Notes under the pieces: generated by a model
Told to the model about the DNA's origin: nothing
The model's database searches: none
The model's input: the letters and a program-made list of their open reading frames with translations, nothing else
Part shown: one piece after another, positions 41,192 through 48,930 of the stretch
How positions within the stretch are numbered: the stretch's first letter is position 1
How the letters are laid out: each line of letters opens with the position of its first letter
Origin: Cellulosimicrobium marinum
Lineage (GTDB): Bacteria; Actinomycetota; Actinomycetes; Actinomycetales; Cellulomonadaceae
Assembly (NCBI RefSeq): GCF_020551945.1
Contig: NZ_JAJBZH010000001.1
Location: 562,108 to 626,107, forward strand
Direction: 5' to 3'
Length of the DNA: 64,000 nucleotides
Made by a program: the position numbers and the translations under genes

Positions 41192-42916
41192 TCAGATCCC
41201 GTCGAGCGGCTCGCGCCAGCGGTTGGTGATCGGCAGGCGGCGGTCACGGCCGAACGCCAGCGCCGTCACCTTGGGGCCGGGCGGGTACTGGCGGCGCTTC
41301 CACTCGGCGCGGTCGACGAGGGTGACGACCTTGTCGACGACCGTGGCGTCGTAGCCGCGGGCCAGGAGCTCGGCGCGCCCCTCGGCGTGCTCGATGTAGG
41401 CGTCGAGCACCTCGTCGAGCAGGGCGTAGGGCGGCAGGGAGTCCTGGTCGGTCTGGCCGGGCCGCAGCTCGGCGGACGGCGGCTTCGTGATCGACGACTC
41501 CGGGATCGGCGGGATCTCGCCCGCGTCGAGCGCGTGGTCGTTGCGCCACCGGGCGAGCTGCCACACGCGCGACTTGTCGACGTCCTTGAGCGGGGCGAAC
41601 CCGCCGATGCTGCCGGCGTCGTAGATCGTCGCGTAGCCGGTCGCGAGCTCGGACTTGTTGCCCGGCGCGATGACGAGGTGACCCTCGGCGTTGGAGATCG
41701 TCATGAGGACGACGCCGCGCACCCGGGCCTGTAGGTTCTCCTCCGTGACGCCCTGCGCGTGCAGCTCGCCCTGGAACGCGTCGACCATCGGGGCGATCGG
41801 CTGGACGCGGTAGTCGGCACCGAGGCGCTTCGCGAGGTCGGCGGCGTCGTCCTTGCTGTGCTCGGACGAGTACACCGACGGCATCGAGACGCCGACGACG
41901 TTCGTCCCGCCGATCGCGTCGGCGGCCATCGTCGCGGTGAGGGCGGAGTCGATCCCGCCGGAGAGGCCGAGGACGACGGAGCGGAAGCCGTTCTTGCGCA
42001 CGTACCCGGCGAGGCCGGTGACGCACGCGCGGTAGACCTCCTCGTCGGCCGAGAGCACGGGCGCGAGCGGCCGACGCCCGTCGGCGGGGCGGGGGGGAGC
42101 GCCGTCGGGCAGGTCCCACACGAGCAGGTCCTCGACGAACTGCGGGGCGCGCGCGAGGACCTCCCCGTCGGGCCCGACGACGAACGACCCGCCGTCGAAC
42201 ACGAGGTCGTCCTGGCCGCCGACGAGGTTCACGTAGGCGACGGGGGCGTCCACCTCGCGGGCGCGGCGCGCGGCCAGGTCGACCCGCACGTGCCCCTTGC
42301 CCTCCTCGTAGGGCGAGCCGTTGAGCACGACGAGCAGGTCGAGGCCGTTCCCGGCCTCGTCGAACGTCGCCATCTCGGCGACCGGTCCGCCGTCCTGCCA
42401 GATGTCCTCGCAGATCGCGACGCCGACACGGCGGCCCACGACCTCGACGACCGTCGTCGTGGCGCCCGGGGCGAAGATGCGGAACTCGTCGAAGACGCCG
42501 TAGTTCGGCAGGTGGTGCTTGTCGTACGCGGCCTGCACGACGCCGTCGCGCAGCACGACGGCGCGGTTCGTCGGCAGGTCGGCCGGGGCGCCCGAGGCCT
42601 CGCGCTCCGCCGCCCCCGCGCCGCGTGGCGTGCCGGCGGTGCCGACCGTCCCGACGACGACCGTCGTCCCGCCGAGACCTTCCGCGGCGAGCTGCTGCGC
42701 GACGTCGGCCGCGGCGGACCACGCCGCGCGGCGGAACGACGCGCGCAGGGCGAGGTCCTCGATCGGGTACCCCGTGAGGGTCATCTCGGGGAAGACGACG
42801 AGGTCCGCGCCCGCCGCGGCCGCCTGCCGGGTGTGCTCGAGGACGAGGGCGGCGTTGCCGTCGAGGTCGCCCACGCACGTGTCGACCTGTGCCAGCGCGA
42901 CGCGCAGATCAGCCAT
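41192..42916 (-). CDS. nadE: Glutamine-dependent NAD+ synthetase
   Basis: Makes NAD+ from deamido-NAD+ with glutamine as nitrogen donor; 574 residues. The N-terminal nitrilase-type glutaminase (about residues 1-270) shows LVVFPEMTLTGYPIEDL (Glu), the Lys in AYDKHHLPNYGVFDE and the nucleophile Cys in VGVAICEDIWQDG. The synthetase domain starts near residue 305 with the PP-loop VLGLSGGIDSALTA and ends with KVTALAFGRDRRLPITNRWR. The ATG at 42916 has TAGGCT six bases upstream. It is divergent from glnA2; both genes deal with glutamine. Confidence 0.96.
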   Translation of the reverse strand: MADLRVALAQVDTCVGDLDGNAALVLEHTRQAAAAGADLVVFPEMTLTGYPIEDLALRASFRRAAWSAAADVAQQLAAEGLGGTTVVVGTVGTAGTPRGAGAAEREASGAPADLPTNRAVVLRDGVVQAAYDKHHLPNYGVFDEFRIFAPGATTTVVEVVGRRVGVAICEDIWQDGGPVAEMATFDEAGNGLDLLVVLNGSPYEEGKGHVRVDLAARRAREVDAPVAYVNLVGGQDDLVFDGGSFVVGPDGEVLARAPQFVEDLLVWDLPDGAPPRPADGRRPLAPVLSADEEVYRACVTGLAGYVRKNGFRSVVLGLSGGIDSALTATMAADAIGGTNVVGVSMPSVYSSEHSKDDAADLAKRLGADYRVQPIAPMVDAFQGELHAQGVTEENLQARVRGVVLMTISNAEGHLVIAPGNKSELATGYATIYDAGSIGGFAPLKDVDKSRVWQLARWRNDHALDAGEIPPIPESSITKPPSAELRPGQTDQDSLPPYALLDEVLDAYIEHAEGRAELLARGYDATVVDKVVTLVDRAEWKRRQYPPGPKVTALAFGRDRRLPITNRWREPLDGI

Positions 42917-42922
42917 GCCGCC

Positions 42923-42928
42923 AGCCTA
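42923..42928 (-). promoter_or_regulatory. -10 box TAGGCT, leaderless nadE
   Basis: On the minus strand TAGGCT ends 6 bases before the ATG at 42916. Confidence 0.55.
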
Positions 42929-43005
42929 GACGAGCCGCGCGGCCCGTCCGCCCCGGGGACGCGCAGGGCGCGGGCCCGACGACGCGGCGTCCGTCACACG
43001 GTCGT

Positions 43006-43037
43006 GTCACCCGTTCGTCACACGGATCAGGCAGGAT
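43006..43037 (+). promoter_or_regulatory. glnA2 promoter: GTCAC repeats (GlnR-like half-sites) and -10 CAGGAT
   Basis: GTCAC occurs at 43006-43010 and 43017-43021, eleven bases apart as in GlnR boxes (with another GTCAC at 42993). CAGGAT at 43032-43037 ends 7 bases before the ATG. The GaAAC half-sites of a true GlnR box are missing, so this is a weak candidate. Confidence 0.35.
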
Positions 43038-43044
43038 GTACCGC

Positions 43045-44382
43045 ATGGACAGGCAGCAGGAGTTCGTGCTCCGCACGGTCGAGGAACGCGACATCCGCTT
43101 CATCCGGCTCTGGTTCACCGACGTGCTCGGGATGCTGAAGTCGGTCGCGGTGGCCCCCGCCGAGCTCGAGTCCGCGTTCGCCGAGGGGATCGGCTTCGAC
43201 GGCAGCTCGATCGAGGGCCTCACGCGGGTGTACGAGGCGGACATGATCGCGCGGCCCGACCCGACGACGTTCCAGGTGCTGCCGTGGCGCGGGGAGCGCC
43301 ACGGGACGGCCCGCATGTTCTGCGACATCCTCACGCCCGACGGCGAGCCGTCGCTCGCGGACTCGCGCAACGTGCTCAAGCGCGCGCTCGCGAAGGCGAG
43401 CGACAAGGGGTTCACGTTCTACACGCACCCCGAGGTCGAGTTCTACCTCTTCAACCAGCCCGCGACCGCGGACGCCCCGCTGGTCCCCGTCGACCAGGGC
43501 GGGTACTTCGACCACCTCGCCCGGGGGTCGACGCACGACTTCCGCCGCGCGGCGATCACGATGCTCGAGTCGATGGGCATCTCGGTCGAGTTCTCCCACC
43601 ACGAGGCGGGGCCCGGCCAGAACGAGATCGACCTGCGCTACGCGGACGCGCTGACGACCGCCGACAACCTCATGACGTTCCGCACGGTCGTCAAGGAGGT
43701 CGCGCTCGAGCAGGGCGTCTTCGCGTCGTTCATGCCCAAGCCCATGGCGGAGCACCCGGGCTCCGGCATGCACACCCACCTGTCGCTCTTCGAGGGCGAC
43801 CGGAACGCGTTCCACGAGCCGGGCGCCCAGTTCGAGCTGTCGAAGACGGCGCGCCAGTTCATCTCCGGCCTGCTCGTCCACGCGGCCGAGATCACCGCGA
43901 TCACCAACCAGTACGTCAACTCGTACAAGCGCCTGTGGGGCGGCGCCGAGGCGCCGAGCTACGTGTGCTGGGGGCACAACAACCGTTCCGCGCTCGTGCG
44001 CGTGCCCATGTACAAGCCGGGCAAGGGCAACTCGAGCCGCGTGGAGTACCGCGCGCTCGACTCTGCCGCGAACCCGTACCTCGCGTTCGCCGTCATGCTC
44101 GCCGCGGGCCTCAAGGGCATCGAGGAGGGCTACGACCTGCCCGAGGCCACCGAGGACGACGTGTGGGAGCTCACGGACTCCGAGCGGCGCGCGCTCGGCA
44201 TCAAGCCGCTGCCGCAGTCCCTCGACGCCGCGATCGCCGTCATGGAGACGTCGGAGCTCGTGGCCGAGACGCTCGGGGAGCACGTGTTCGACTTCGTCCT
44301 GCGCAACAAGCGCCAGGAGTGGGACGGCTACCGCGCCCAGGTGACGCCGTTCGAGCTGAAGCGGTTCCTCCAGGTCCTGTGA
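43045..44382 (+). CDS. glnA2: Glutamine synthetase family protein, GlnA2 type
   Basis: Type I glutamine synthetase fold of 445 residues. The order FVLRTVEERDIRFIRLWFTDVLG, FDGSSIEG, HPEVEFYLF, PGQNEIDLRYADAL, FMPKPMAEHPGSGMHTHLSL, NNRSALVRVP and RVEYRALDSAANPYLAFA covers the beta-grasp and the catalytic barrel. It is the GlnA2 branch (Rv2222c homologue), coupled to glnE. The adenylylation tyrosine of GlnA1 is replaced: the equivalent region reads DDVWELTDSE, with Trp instead of Tyr, so GlnE should not modify it. Biosynthetic GS or gamma-glutamyl-polyamine-type activity are both possible. ATG 43045 preferred to 43036. Confidence 0.92.
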   Translation: MDRQQEFVLRTVEERDIRFIRLWFTDVLGMLKSVAVAPAELESAFAEGIGFDGSSIEGLTRVYEADMIARPDPTTFQVLPWRGERHGTARMFCDILTPDGEPSLADSRNVLKRALAKASDKGFTFYTHPEVEFYLFNQPATADAPLVPVDQGGYFDHLARGSTHDFRRAAITMLESMGISVEFSHHEAGPGQNEIDLRYADALTTADNLMTFRTVVKEVALEQGVFASFMPKPMAEHPGSGMHTHLSLFEGDRNAFHEPGAQFELSKTARQFISGLLVHAAEITAITNQYVNSYKRLWGGAEAPSYVCWGHNNRSALVRVPMYKPGKGNSSRVEYRALDSAANPYLAFAVMLAAGLKGIEEGYDLPEATEDDVWELTDSERRALGIKPLPQSLDAAIAVMETSELVAETLGEHVFDFVLRNKRQEWDGYRAQVTPFELKRFLQVL

Positions 44383-47300
44383 GCTCGACGACCCCCGGTT
44401 CCCGACGGCCCACCCTCACCGGGCGCCTCGCCCGGTTCGGGTTCGCCGACATCACCCGTTCGGCGGGCCTGGTCGAGGACCCCGAGCTCGCCCGCCTGCT
44501 CGGCGCCGGGCCGGGGGACGACCTGCTCGCCGCGTTCGGCGCCACGGCGGACCCCGACCTCGCGCTCCTGCAGGTCGTGCGGCTCGCGGGCGCGCTCGAC
44601 CCGCAGGACGCCGCCCTGCACGACGTCGCCCGGTCGTGCCTGGGCGCCGGAGCCGCGCGCGACCGCCTCCTCGCCGTGCTCGGCGCGTCCGTCGCGCTCG
44701 GGGACGACGTGGTGCGCCGCCCCGCCCTCCTGCACGTCCTCGCCGACACCGCCTCCGGGACCGGCGTCGACGCGGGCGACGTCCGGGCCGAGCTGCTGCG
44801 CGCGGTCGGCGCCGACCCCGATGCGGACGTGCCCGTCGCCGCCGAGCCCGGCCCGGACGCGGTCGACGCCCTGCGCCGCGCCTACCGCGCCCGGCTCCTG
44901 CGCGTGGCGGCCACCGACCTCACCGTGCCCGACCCCCTCACCCGCATGCCCGCCGTCGGCGCGGCGCTCGCGGACCTCGCGGCCGCCGCCCTGGAGGGGG
45001 CGCTCGCCGTCTCCCGGGCCGAGCTCGACGACCACGGCGCCGGCGTGCGTCTCGCGGTCATCGGGATGGGCAAGTGCGGCGCCCGCGAGCTCAACTACGT
45101 CTCCGACGTCGACGTCATCTACGTCGTCGAACCCGCCGACGGGCACGACGAGGCGTACGCGACGACCGTCGGCGCACGGCTCGCGACGAGCCTGGCGCGC
45201 GTGTGCTCCGGCACGTCCGCGGAGCCCGCGCTGTGGCAGGTCGACGCCGCGCTGCGTCCCGAGGGCAAGCAGGGGCCGCTCGTGCGCACGCTCGCGAGCC
45301 ACGTCGCCTACTACGAGCGCTGGGCGAAGACGTGGGAGTTCCAGGCGCTGCTCAAGGCGCGCACCGTCGCGGGTGACCGCGCGCTCGGCCGGGAGTACGA
45401 GGAGGCCGTGGCGCCCTTCGTGTGGTCGGCGGCGGGCCGGGACAACTTCGTCGAGGACTCCCAGGCGATGCGCCGCCGCGTCGAGGACCACGTGCCCGCC
45501 GCGGAGGCGGACCGCCAGCTCAAGCTCGGCAAGGGCGGCCTGCGCGACGTCGAGTTCACCGTCCAGCTCCTCCAGCTCGTGCACGGCCGCTCCGACGAGA
45601 CGATCCGCAGCCGCGGGACGCTCACGGCGCTCGCCGAGCTCGCCGCCGGCGGGTACGTGGGCCGCGAGCACGCCGCCCGCCTGGGCGTGTGCTACCGGTT
45701 CCTGCGGGCGCTCGAGCACCGCATCCAGCTCTCCCGCCTCAAGCGCACCCACCTCGTGCCCACGTCCGACGACGAGATGCGCCGCCTCGCGCGGTCGCTC
45801 GGCATGCGGTCCGAGGGCGCCGAAGGGCTCGGCGAGCGGTGGCGAGCCACCAAGCGCGAGGTGCGGTCCCTCCACGAGGAGATCTTCTACCGCCCGCTCC
45901 TGCCCGCGACCGCGCAGCTCTCCCCGGACGAGGCGAGCCTTGCACCCGAGGCCGCCAAGGCGCGCTTCGCCGCGATCGGCTACCGGGACCCCGCGGGCGC
46001 GCTGCGGCACGTCACCGCGCTCACCGAGGGCGTGAGCCGACGCGCCGCCATCCAGCGCCAGCTCCTGCCTGTCATGCTCGGCTGGTTCGCCGAGGGTGCC
46101 GACCCCGACGCGGGGCTCCTCGCGTTCCGCACGCTCTCCGAGCAGCTCGGCGCGACGCACTGGTACCTCAAGCTCCTGCGCGACTCCGGCTCCGCCGCAT
46201 ACCGCCTCGCCCAGCTCCTCGCGAACTCCCGGTACCTGGCGGACGCGCTCGCCCGGTCGCCCGAGTCGGTCCGCTGGCTCGCCGACGACGCCACCCTCAG
46301 GCCCCGCGGCGCGGAGCGGCTCGCGAGCGAGACGGACGCGATCCTCACGCGCGCCGACCAGGCCGAGCCCGCGACGGTGAGCCTGCGCGCGGTCCGACGG
46401 CGCGAGCTCGCGCGGACCGGGGCGGCCGAGCTCCTCGACCTCGTCGACGCCGTCCAGGCGGCGCGCAGCATCTCCGACGCCGCCGACGTCGTCCTCGTGG
46501 GCGGGCTGCGGATCGCCGAGTTCGTCGCGCGCGGCGAGCTGGGCTACGACGCCCAGGACCCGGCCTCCGCCCCGGCGCGCGTGCTCGTCGTCGCGATGGG
46601 TCGTCTCGGAGGCCGTGAGATGGGCTACGGCTCGGACGCGGACGTCATGTTCGTGCACGAGCCCGTCCCGGGAGCCTCCGACGGCGACGCGCAGTCGTAC
46701 GCGACAGGTGTCGCGACGCGGCTCCGGTCCCTGCTGTCGGCCGTGGGGCGCGAGCCCGCCCTGCCGGTCGACGCCGACCTGCGCCCCGAGGGGCGCAACG
46801 GCCCGCTCGTGCGCTCCCTCGCCTCGTACGCCGAGTACTACGAGCGCTGGTCGAGCGTGTGGGAGGCGCAGGCCCTGCTGCGTGCGCGTCCCGTCGCGGG
46901 CGACCTCGACGGTCTGGGCGCCGCGTTCCTGCGCACGGTCGACCCGGTGCGCTACCCGGTGGGCGGTCTCGAGCAGTCCCAGGTCCGCGAGGTGCGGCGC
47001 ATCAAGGCCCGGGTCGAGTCCGAGCGTCTGCCGCGCGGTGTCGAGGCGAGCCGGCACCTCAAGCTCGGGCGCGGGGGAGTGGCGGACGTCGAGTGGACCG
47101 TCCAGCTCCTCCAGCTCCAGCACGCCCACGAGGTCGACGGACTGCGCACCACCTCGACGGTGGACGCGCTCGACGCCGCCGTCACGGCGGGGCTCGTCGA
47201 GCACGACGACGCGGCGGTCCTCGGCGAGGCCTGGCACCTCGCGTCGCGGCTGCGCAGCGCCCTCGTCCTGTGGTCCGGCCGGACGGGCGGGACGAGCGCG

Positions 47301-47456
47301 GACGTGCTGCCGCACGACCGCCAGGCGCTGTACGGCCTCGCACGCGTCCTCGACCTGCCCGACGTGGACACGGGTGCGGAGCTCGAGGAGCTGTACCTGC
47401 GCACGGCCCGACGTGGCCGTGCGGTCATGGAGCGGCTCTTCTACGGCGAGGACTGA
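44379..47456 (+). CDS. glnE: Glutamine synthetase adenylyltransferase / deadenylase
   Basis: Bifunctional regulator of glutamine synthetase, 1025 residues, two nucleotidyltransferase halves. The N-terminal half (deadenylase) has GMGKCGARELNYVSDVDVIY, and the C-terminal half (adenylylase) MGRLGGREMGYGSDADVMFV; each is followed by its glutamine-synthetase-binding and linker helices (LKLGKGGLRDVEFTVQLLQL; LKLGRGGVADVEWTVQLLQL). It should act on GlnA1 (Tyr402) encoded about 5 kb away, not on the adjacent GlnA2. The GTG overlaps the glnA2 stop (GTGA), which fixes the start. In M. tuberculosis glnE and glnA1 are neighbours; here chitinase and sulfatase genes separate them. Confidence 0.96.
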   Translation: MSSTTPGSRRPTLTGRLARFGFADITRSAGLVEDPELARLLGAGPGDDLLAAFGATADPDLALLQVVRLAGALDPQDAALHDVARSCLGAGAARDRLLAVLGASVALGDDVVRRPALLHVLADTASGTGVDAGDVRAELLRAVGADPDADVPVAAEPGPDAVDALRRAYRARLLRVAATDLTVPDPLTRMPAVGAALADLAAAALEGALAVSRAELDDHGAGVRLAVIGMGKCGARELNYVSDVDVIYVVEPADGHDEAYATTVGARLATSLARVCSGTSAEPALWQVDAALRPEGKQGPLVRTLASHVAYYERWAKTWEFQALLKARTVAGDRALGREYEEAVAPFVWSAAGRDNFVEDSQAMRRRVEDHVPAAEADRQLKLGKGGLRDVEFTVQLLQLVHGRSDETIRSRGTLTALAELAAGGYVGREHAARLGVCYRFLRALEHRIQLSRLKRTHLVPTSDDEMRRLARSLGMRSEGAEGLGERWRATKREVRSLHEEIFYRPLLPATAQLSPDEASLAPEAAKARFAAIGYRDPAGALRHVTALTEGVSRRAAIQRQLLPVMLGWFAEGADPDAGLLAFRTLSEQLGATHWYLKLLRDSGSAAYRLAQLLANSRYLADALARSPESVRWLADDATLRPRGAERLASETDAILTRADQAEPATVSLRAVRRRELARTGAAELLDLVDAVQAARSISDAADVVLVGGLRIAEFVARGELGYDAQDPASAPARVLVVAMGRLGGREMGYGSDADVMFVHEPVPGASDGDAQSYATGVATRLRSLLSAVGREPALPVDADLRPEGRNGPLVRSLASYAEYYERWSSVWEAQALLRARPVAGDLDGLGAAFLRTVDPVRYPVGGLEQSQVREVRRIKARVESERLPRGVEASRHLKLGRGGVADVEWTVQLLQLQHAHEVDGLRTTSTVDALDAAVTAGLVEHDDAAVLGEAWHLASRLRSALVLWSGRTGGTSADVLPHDRQALYGLARVLDLPDVDTGAELEELYLRTARRGRAVMERLFYGED

Positions 47457-47457
47457 C

Positions 47458-47907
47458 GTGGGGCACGAGGAGGGTCCTGTCCCCGGGATGCTCCGGCGGC
47501 ACGAGCCGCGTGCTCTGCGTCGCGCTCGTGACGATGGGTCGACGCGACGACCTGCCGACGCGACGCCCGAGGCCACCGTCGTCGAAGCGACCCCCCGGAA
47601 ACGACCCGTTCTCGGGGGGACGATGGGCTGGCGGCTGATGGTCGCCACCTGGGCGCCGTGGGCGCTCGCCGTCTACGCGGTGGCGCTCGCCATCGTCCGG
47701 AACCACCCCGCGCCCCTCGCGGGCGCCGCGCTCTGGGTGGCGTCCGGGTTCCTGATCCGCGGTACCGTGCCCCTGCTCGCCGCCGGACGGGCGGACGGCA
47801 GGCACGTCCTGGCGCGGGTCCTCGTGGCGTTGCTGCTCGTGGTGCTGCACGCGGCCCTGGTCCTCGCGGGAGCGGCGTTCGTCGCCCACGGGTCGCGCAG
47901 CACCTGA
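47458..47907 (+). CDS. Hypothetical small membrane protein
   Basis: 149 residues if started at GTG 47458, one base after the glnE stop. The first 55 residues are hydrophilic and Arg-rich with no recognisable domain; the last 94 residues hold three hydrophobic segments (MVATWAPWALAVYAVALAI, LAGAALWVASGFLIRG, LARVLVALLLVVLHAALVL). ATG 47623 with GGGGGGA upstream is a credible shorter start giving 94 residues, and the Arg-rich part may then not be translated. No family recognised. It could be co-expressed with glnE. Confidence 0.6.
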   Translation: MGHEEGPVPGMLRRHEPRALRRARDDGSTRRPADATPEATVVEATPRKRPVLGGTMGWRLMVATWAPWALAVYAVALAIVRNHPAPLAGAALWVASGFLIRGTVPLLAAGRADGRHVLARVLVALLLVVLHAALVLAGAAFVAHGSRST

Positions 47908-47943
47908 CCGGGTGCCGCGCGACCCGCGACGGTCACACGCGCG

Positions 47944-48837
47944 TCAGCAGGTCAGGCCCGACCCCGGCGCGACGTCGAGGATCTCCGTGATCCGCACGTA
48001 GCGGTCGACCCGGGACTGCACGGACGCCGGGTTGCCGCCGTCGCACTCCAGCGCACCGTTGAGCGAGTTGATCGTCTGGCCGAACCCGGCGCCGCTGACC
48101 ATCGCCTCGTGCGACGTCATGACCCCCGGCCCGTTCTGCGTGTTCCAGTACCAGAGCGCCGTCTGCCACGCGACGGCCGGGTCCTCCTCCACGAGCCACG
48201 GGTCGTTCAGCAGGTCGATCCCGAGCGCGTCGCCCGCGGCCTTGTAGTTGAAGTTCCAGCTGAACATGATCGGGCCGCGCCCGTAGTACGCCGTCTGACC
48301 TGCCGGGCAGCCGAACGGCTGGGACAGGTCGCACTTGATCCAGTAGTTCGCCTCATTGATCTCCTTGACGTACCGCAGGCCCACCGACTCGAAGTCCGCG
48401 TGCGTGAGGAACGCCGCCACCTCGCGCGTGCGCGTCTCGGGCGTACCCGTGCTCGCGAACGCCGGATACGCACCCAGGGCGTCCACGAGACCGTCGTAGG
48501 TGTAGAACGGGTGCCGGTTCGGGAAGATCTCGTCGAACTCCGCCCGGCTCACGACGAAGTCGTCGCCGCCGTCCAGGCACGGACCCGCGTCGGTCCACAC
48601 GCTCGTCGAGCCCGGTGTCTCCCGCTGCGTCCACCAGCGAGCCGTCCAGTTCCGGCCGTGGTGCGACGCCGTCGCCCCGCCGCCGTACGCCGTCGTCGCG
48701 GACCACGTGGTCGCGCACACCGGCTCTCCCGCGCCGCCCGGGGCGGCCTGCGCCGTCGCCGGGCCGGCCACCGCCAGCACGCCCACGGCCAGCACGGACG
48801 TCGTCGACGCGATCACGCGTCGGACCAGGTTCCTCAT
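47944..48837 (-). CDS. Secreted GH19 chitinase with CBM5/12 domain
   Basis: Exported chitinase of 297 residues. A signal peptide covers residues 1-32 (cleavage after AQA). Residues about 40-88 are a chitin-binding CBM5/12 module (ATTWSATTAYGGGATASHHG, RWWTQRETPGSTSVWTDAG). The GH19 domain follows, with catalytic acid E150 in THADFESVGL and second acid E159 in RYVKEINEANYW, and the strongly conserved AYYGRGPIMFSWNFNYKAAG. Compared with Streptomyces ChiC the usual NHETGG around the acid is DFESVG, a change next to the active site. It has its own good promoter and ends close to the hypothetical membrane gene. Target: fungal or insect chitin. Confidence 0.93.
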   Translation of the reverse strand: MRNLVRRVIASTTSVLAVGVLAVAGPATAQAAPGGAGEPVCATTWSATTAYGGGATASHHGRNWTARWWTQRETPGSTSVWTDAGPCLDGGDDFVVSRAEFDEIFPNRHPFYTYDGLVDALGAYPAFASTGTPETRTREVAAFLTHADFESVGLRYVKEINEANYWIKCDLSQPFGCPAGQTAYYGRGPIMFSWNFNYKAAGDALGIDLLNDPWLVEEDPAVAWQTALWYWNTQNGPGVMTSHEAMVSGAGFGQTINSLNGALECDGGNPASVQSRVDRYVRITEILDVAPGSGLTC

Positions 48838-48885
48838 CGTCTCCCCCTCGGAGGTTCCCGGGCGGCATCGTTACCGCCCCGAACG

Positions 48886-48914
48886 AACCTAGCGGGGAAG
48901 GACGATCCGGACAA
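48886..48914 (-). promoter_or_regulatory. Sigma70-type promoter of the chitinase gene
   Basis: On the minus strand TTGTCC (48909-48914), a 17-base spacer and TAGGTT (48886-48891), one of the best -35/-10 pairs in the window. Predicted start near 48879, leader about 42 bases with a GAGGGGGAG ribosome site. Confidence 0.65.
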
Positions 48915-48930
48915 GAGGCCCGTTCGTCCG

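Noticed and set aside
47458-47622. A separate Arg-rich peptide between glnE and the membrane segment
   Set aside because: It is in the same frame as the membrane protein with two possible starts, so it is treated as an uncertain N-terminus and not as its own gene.
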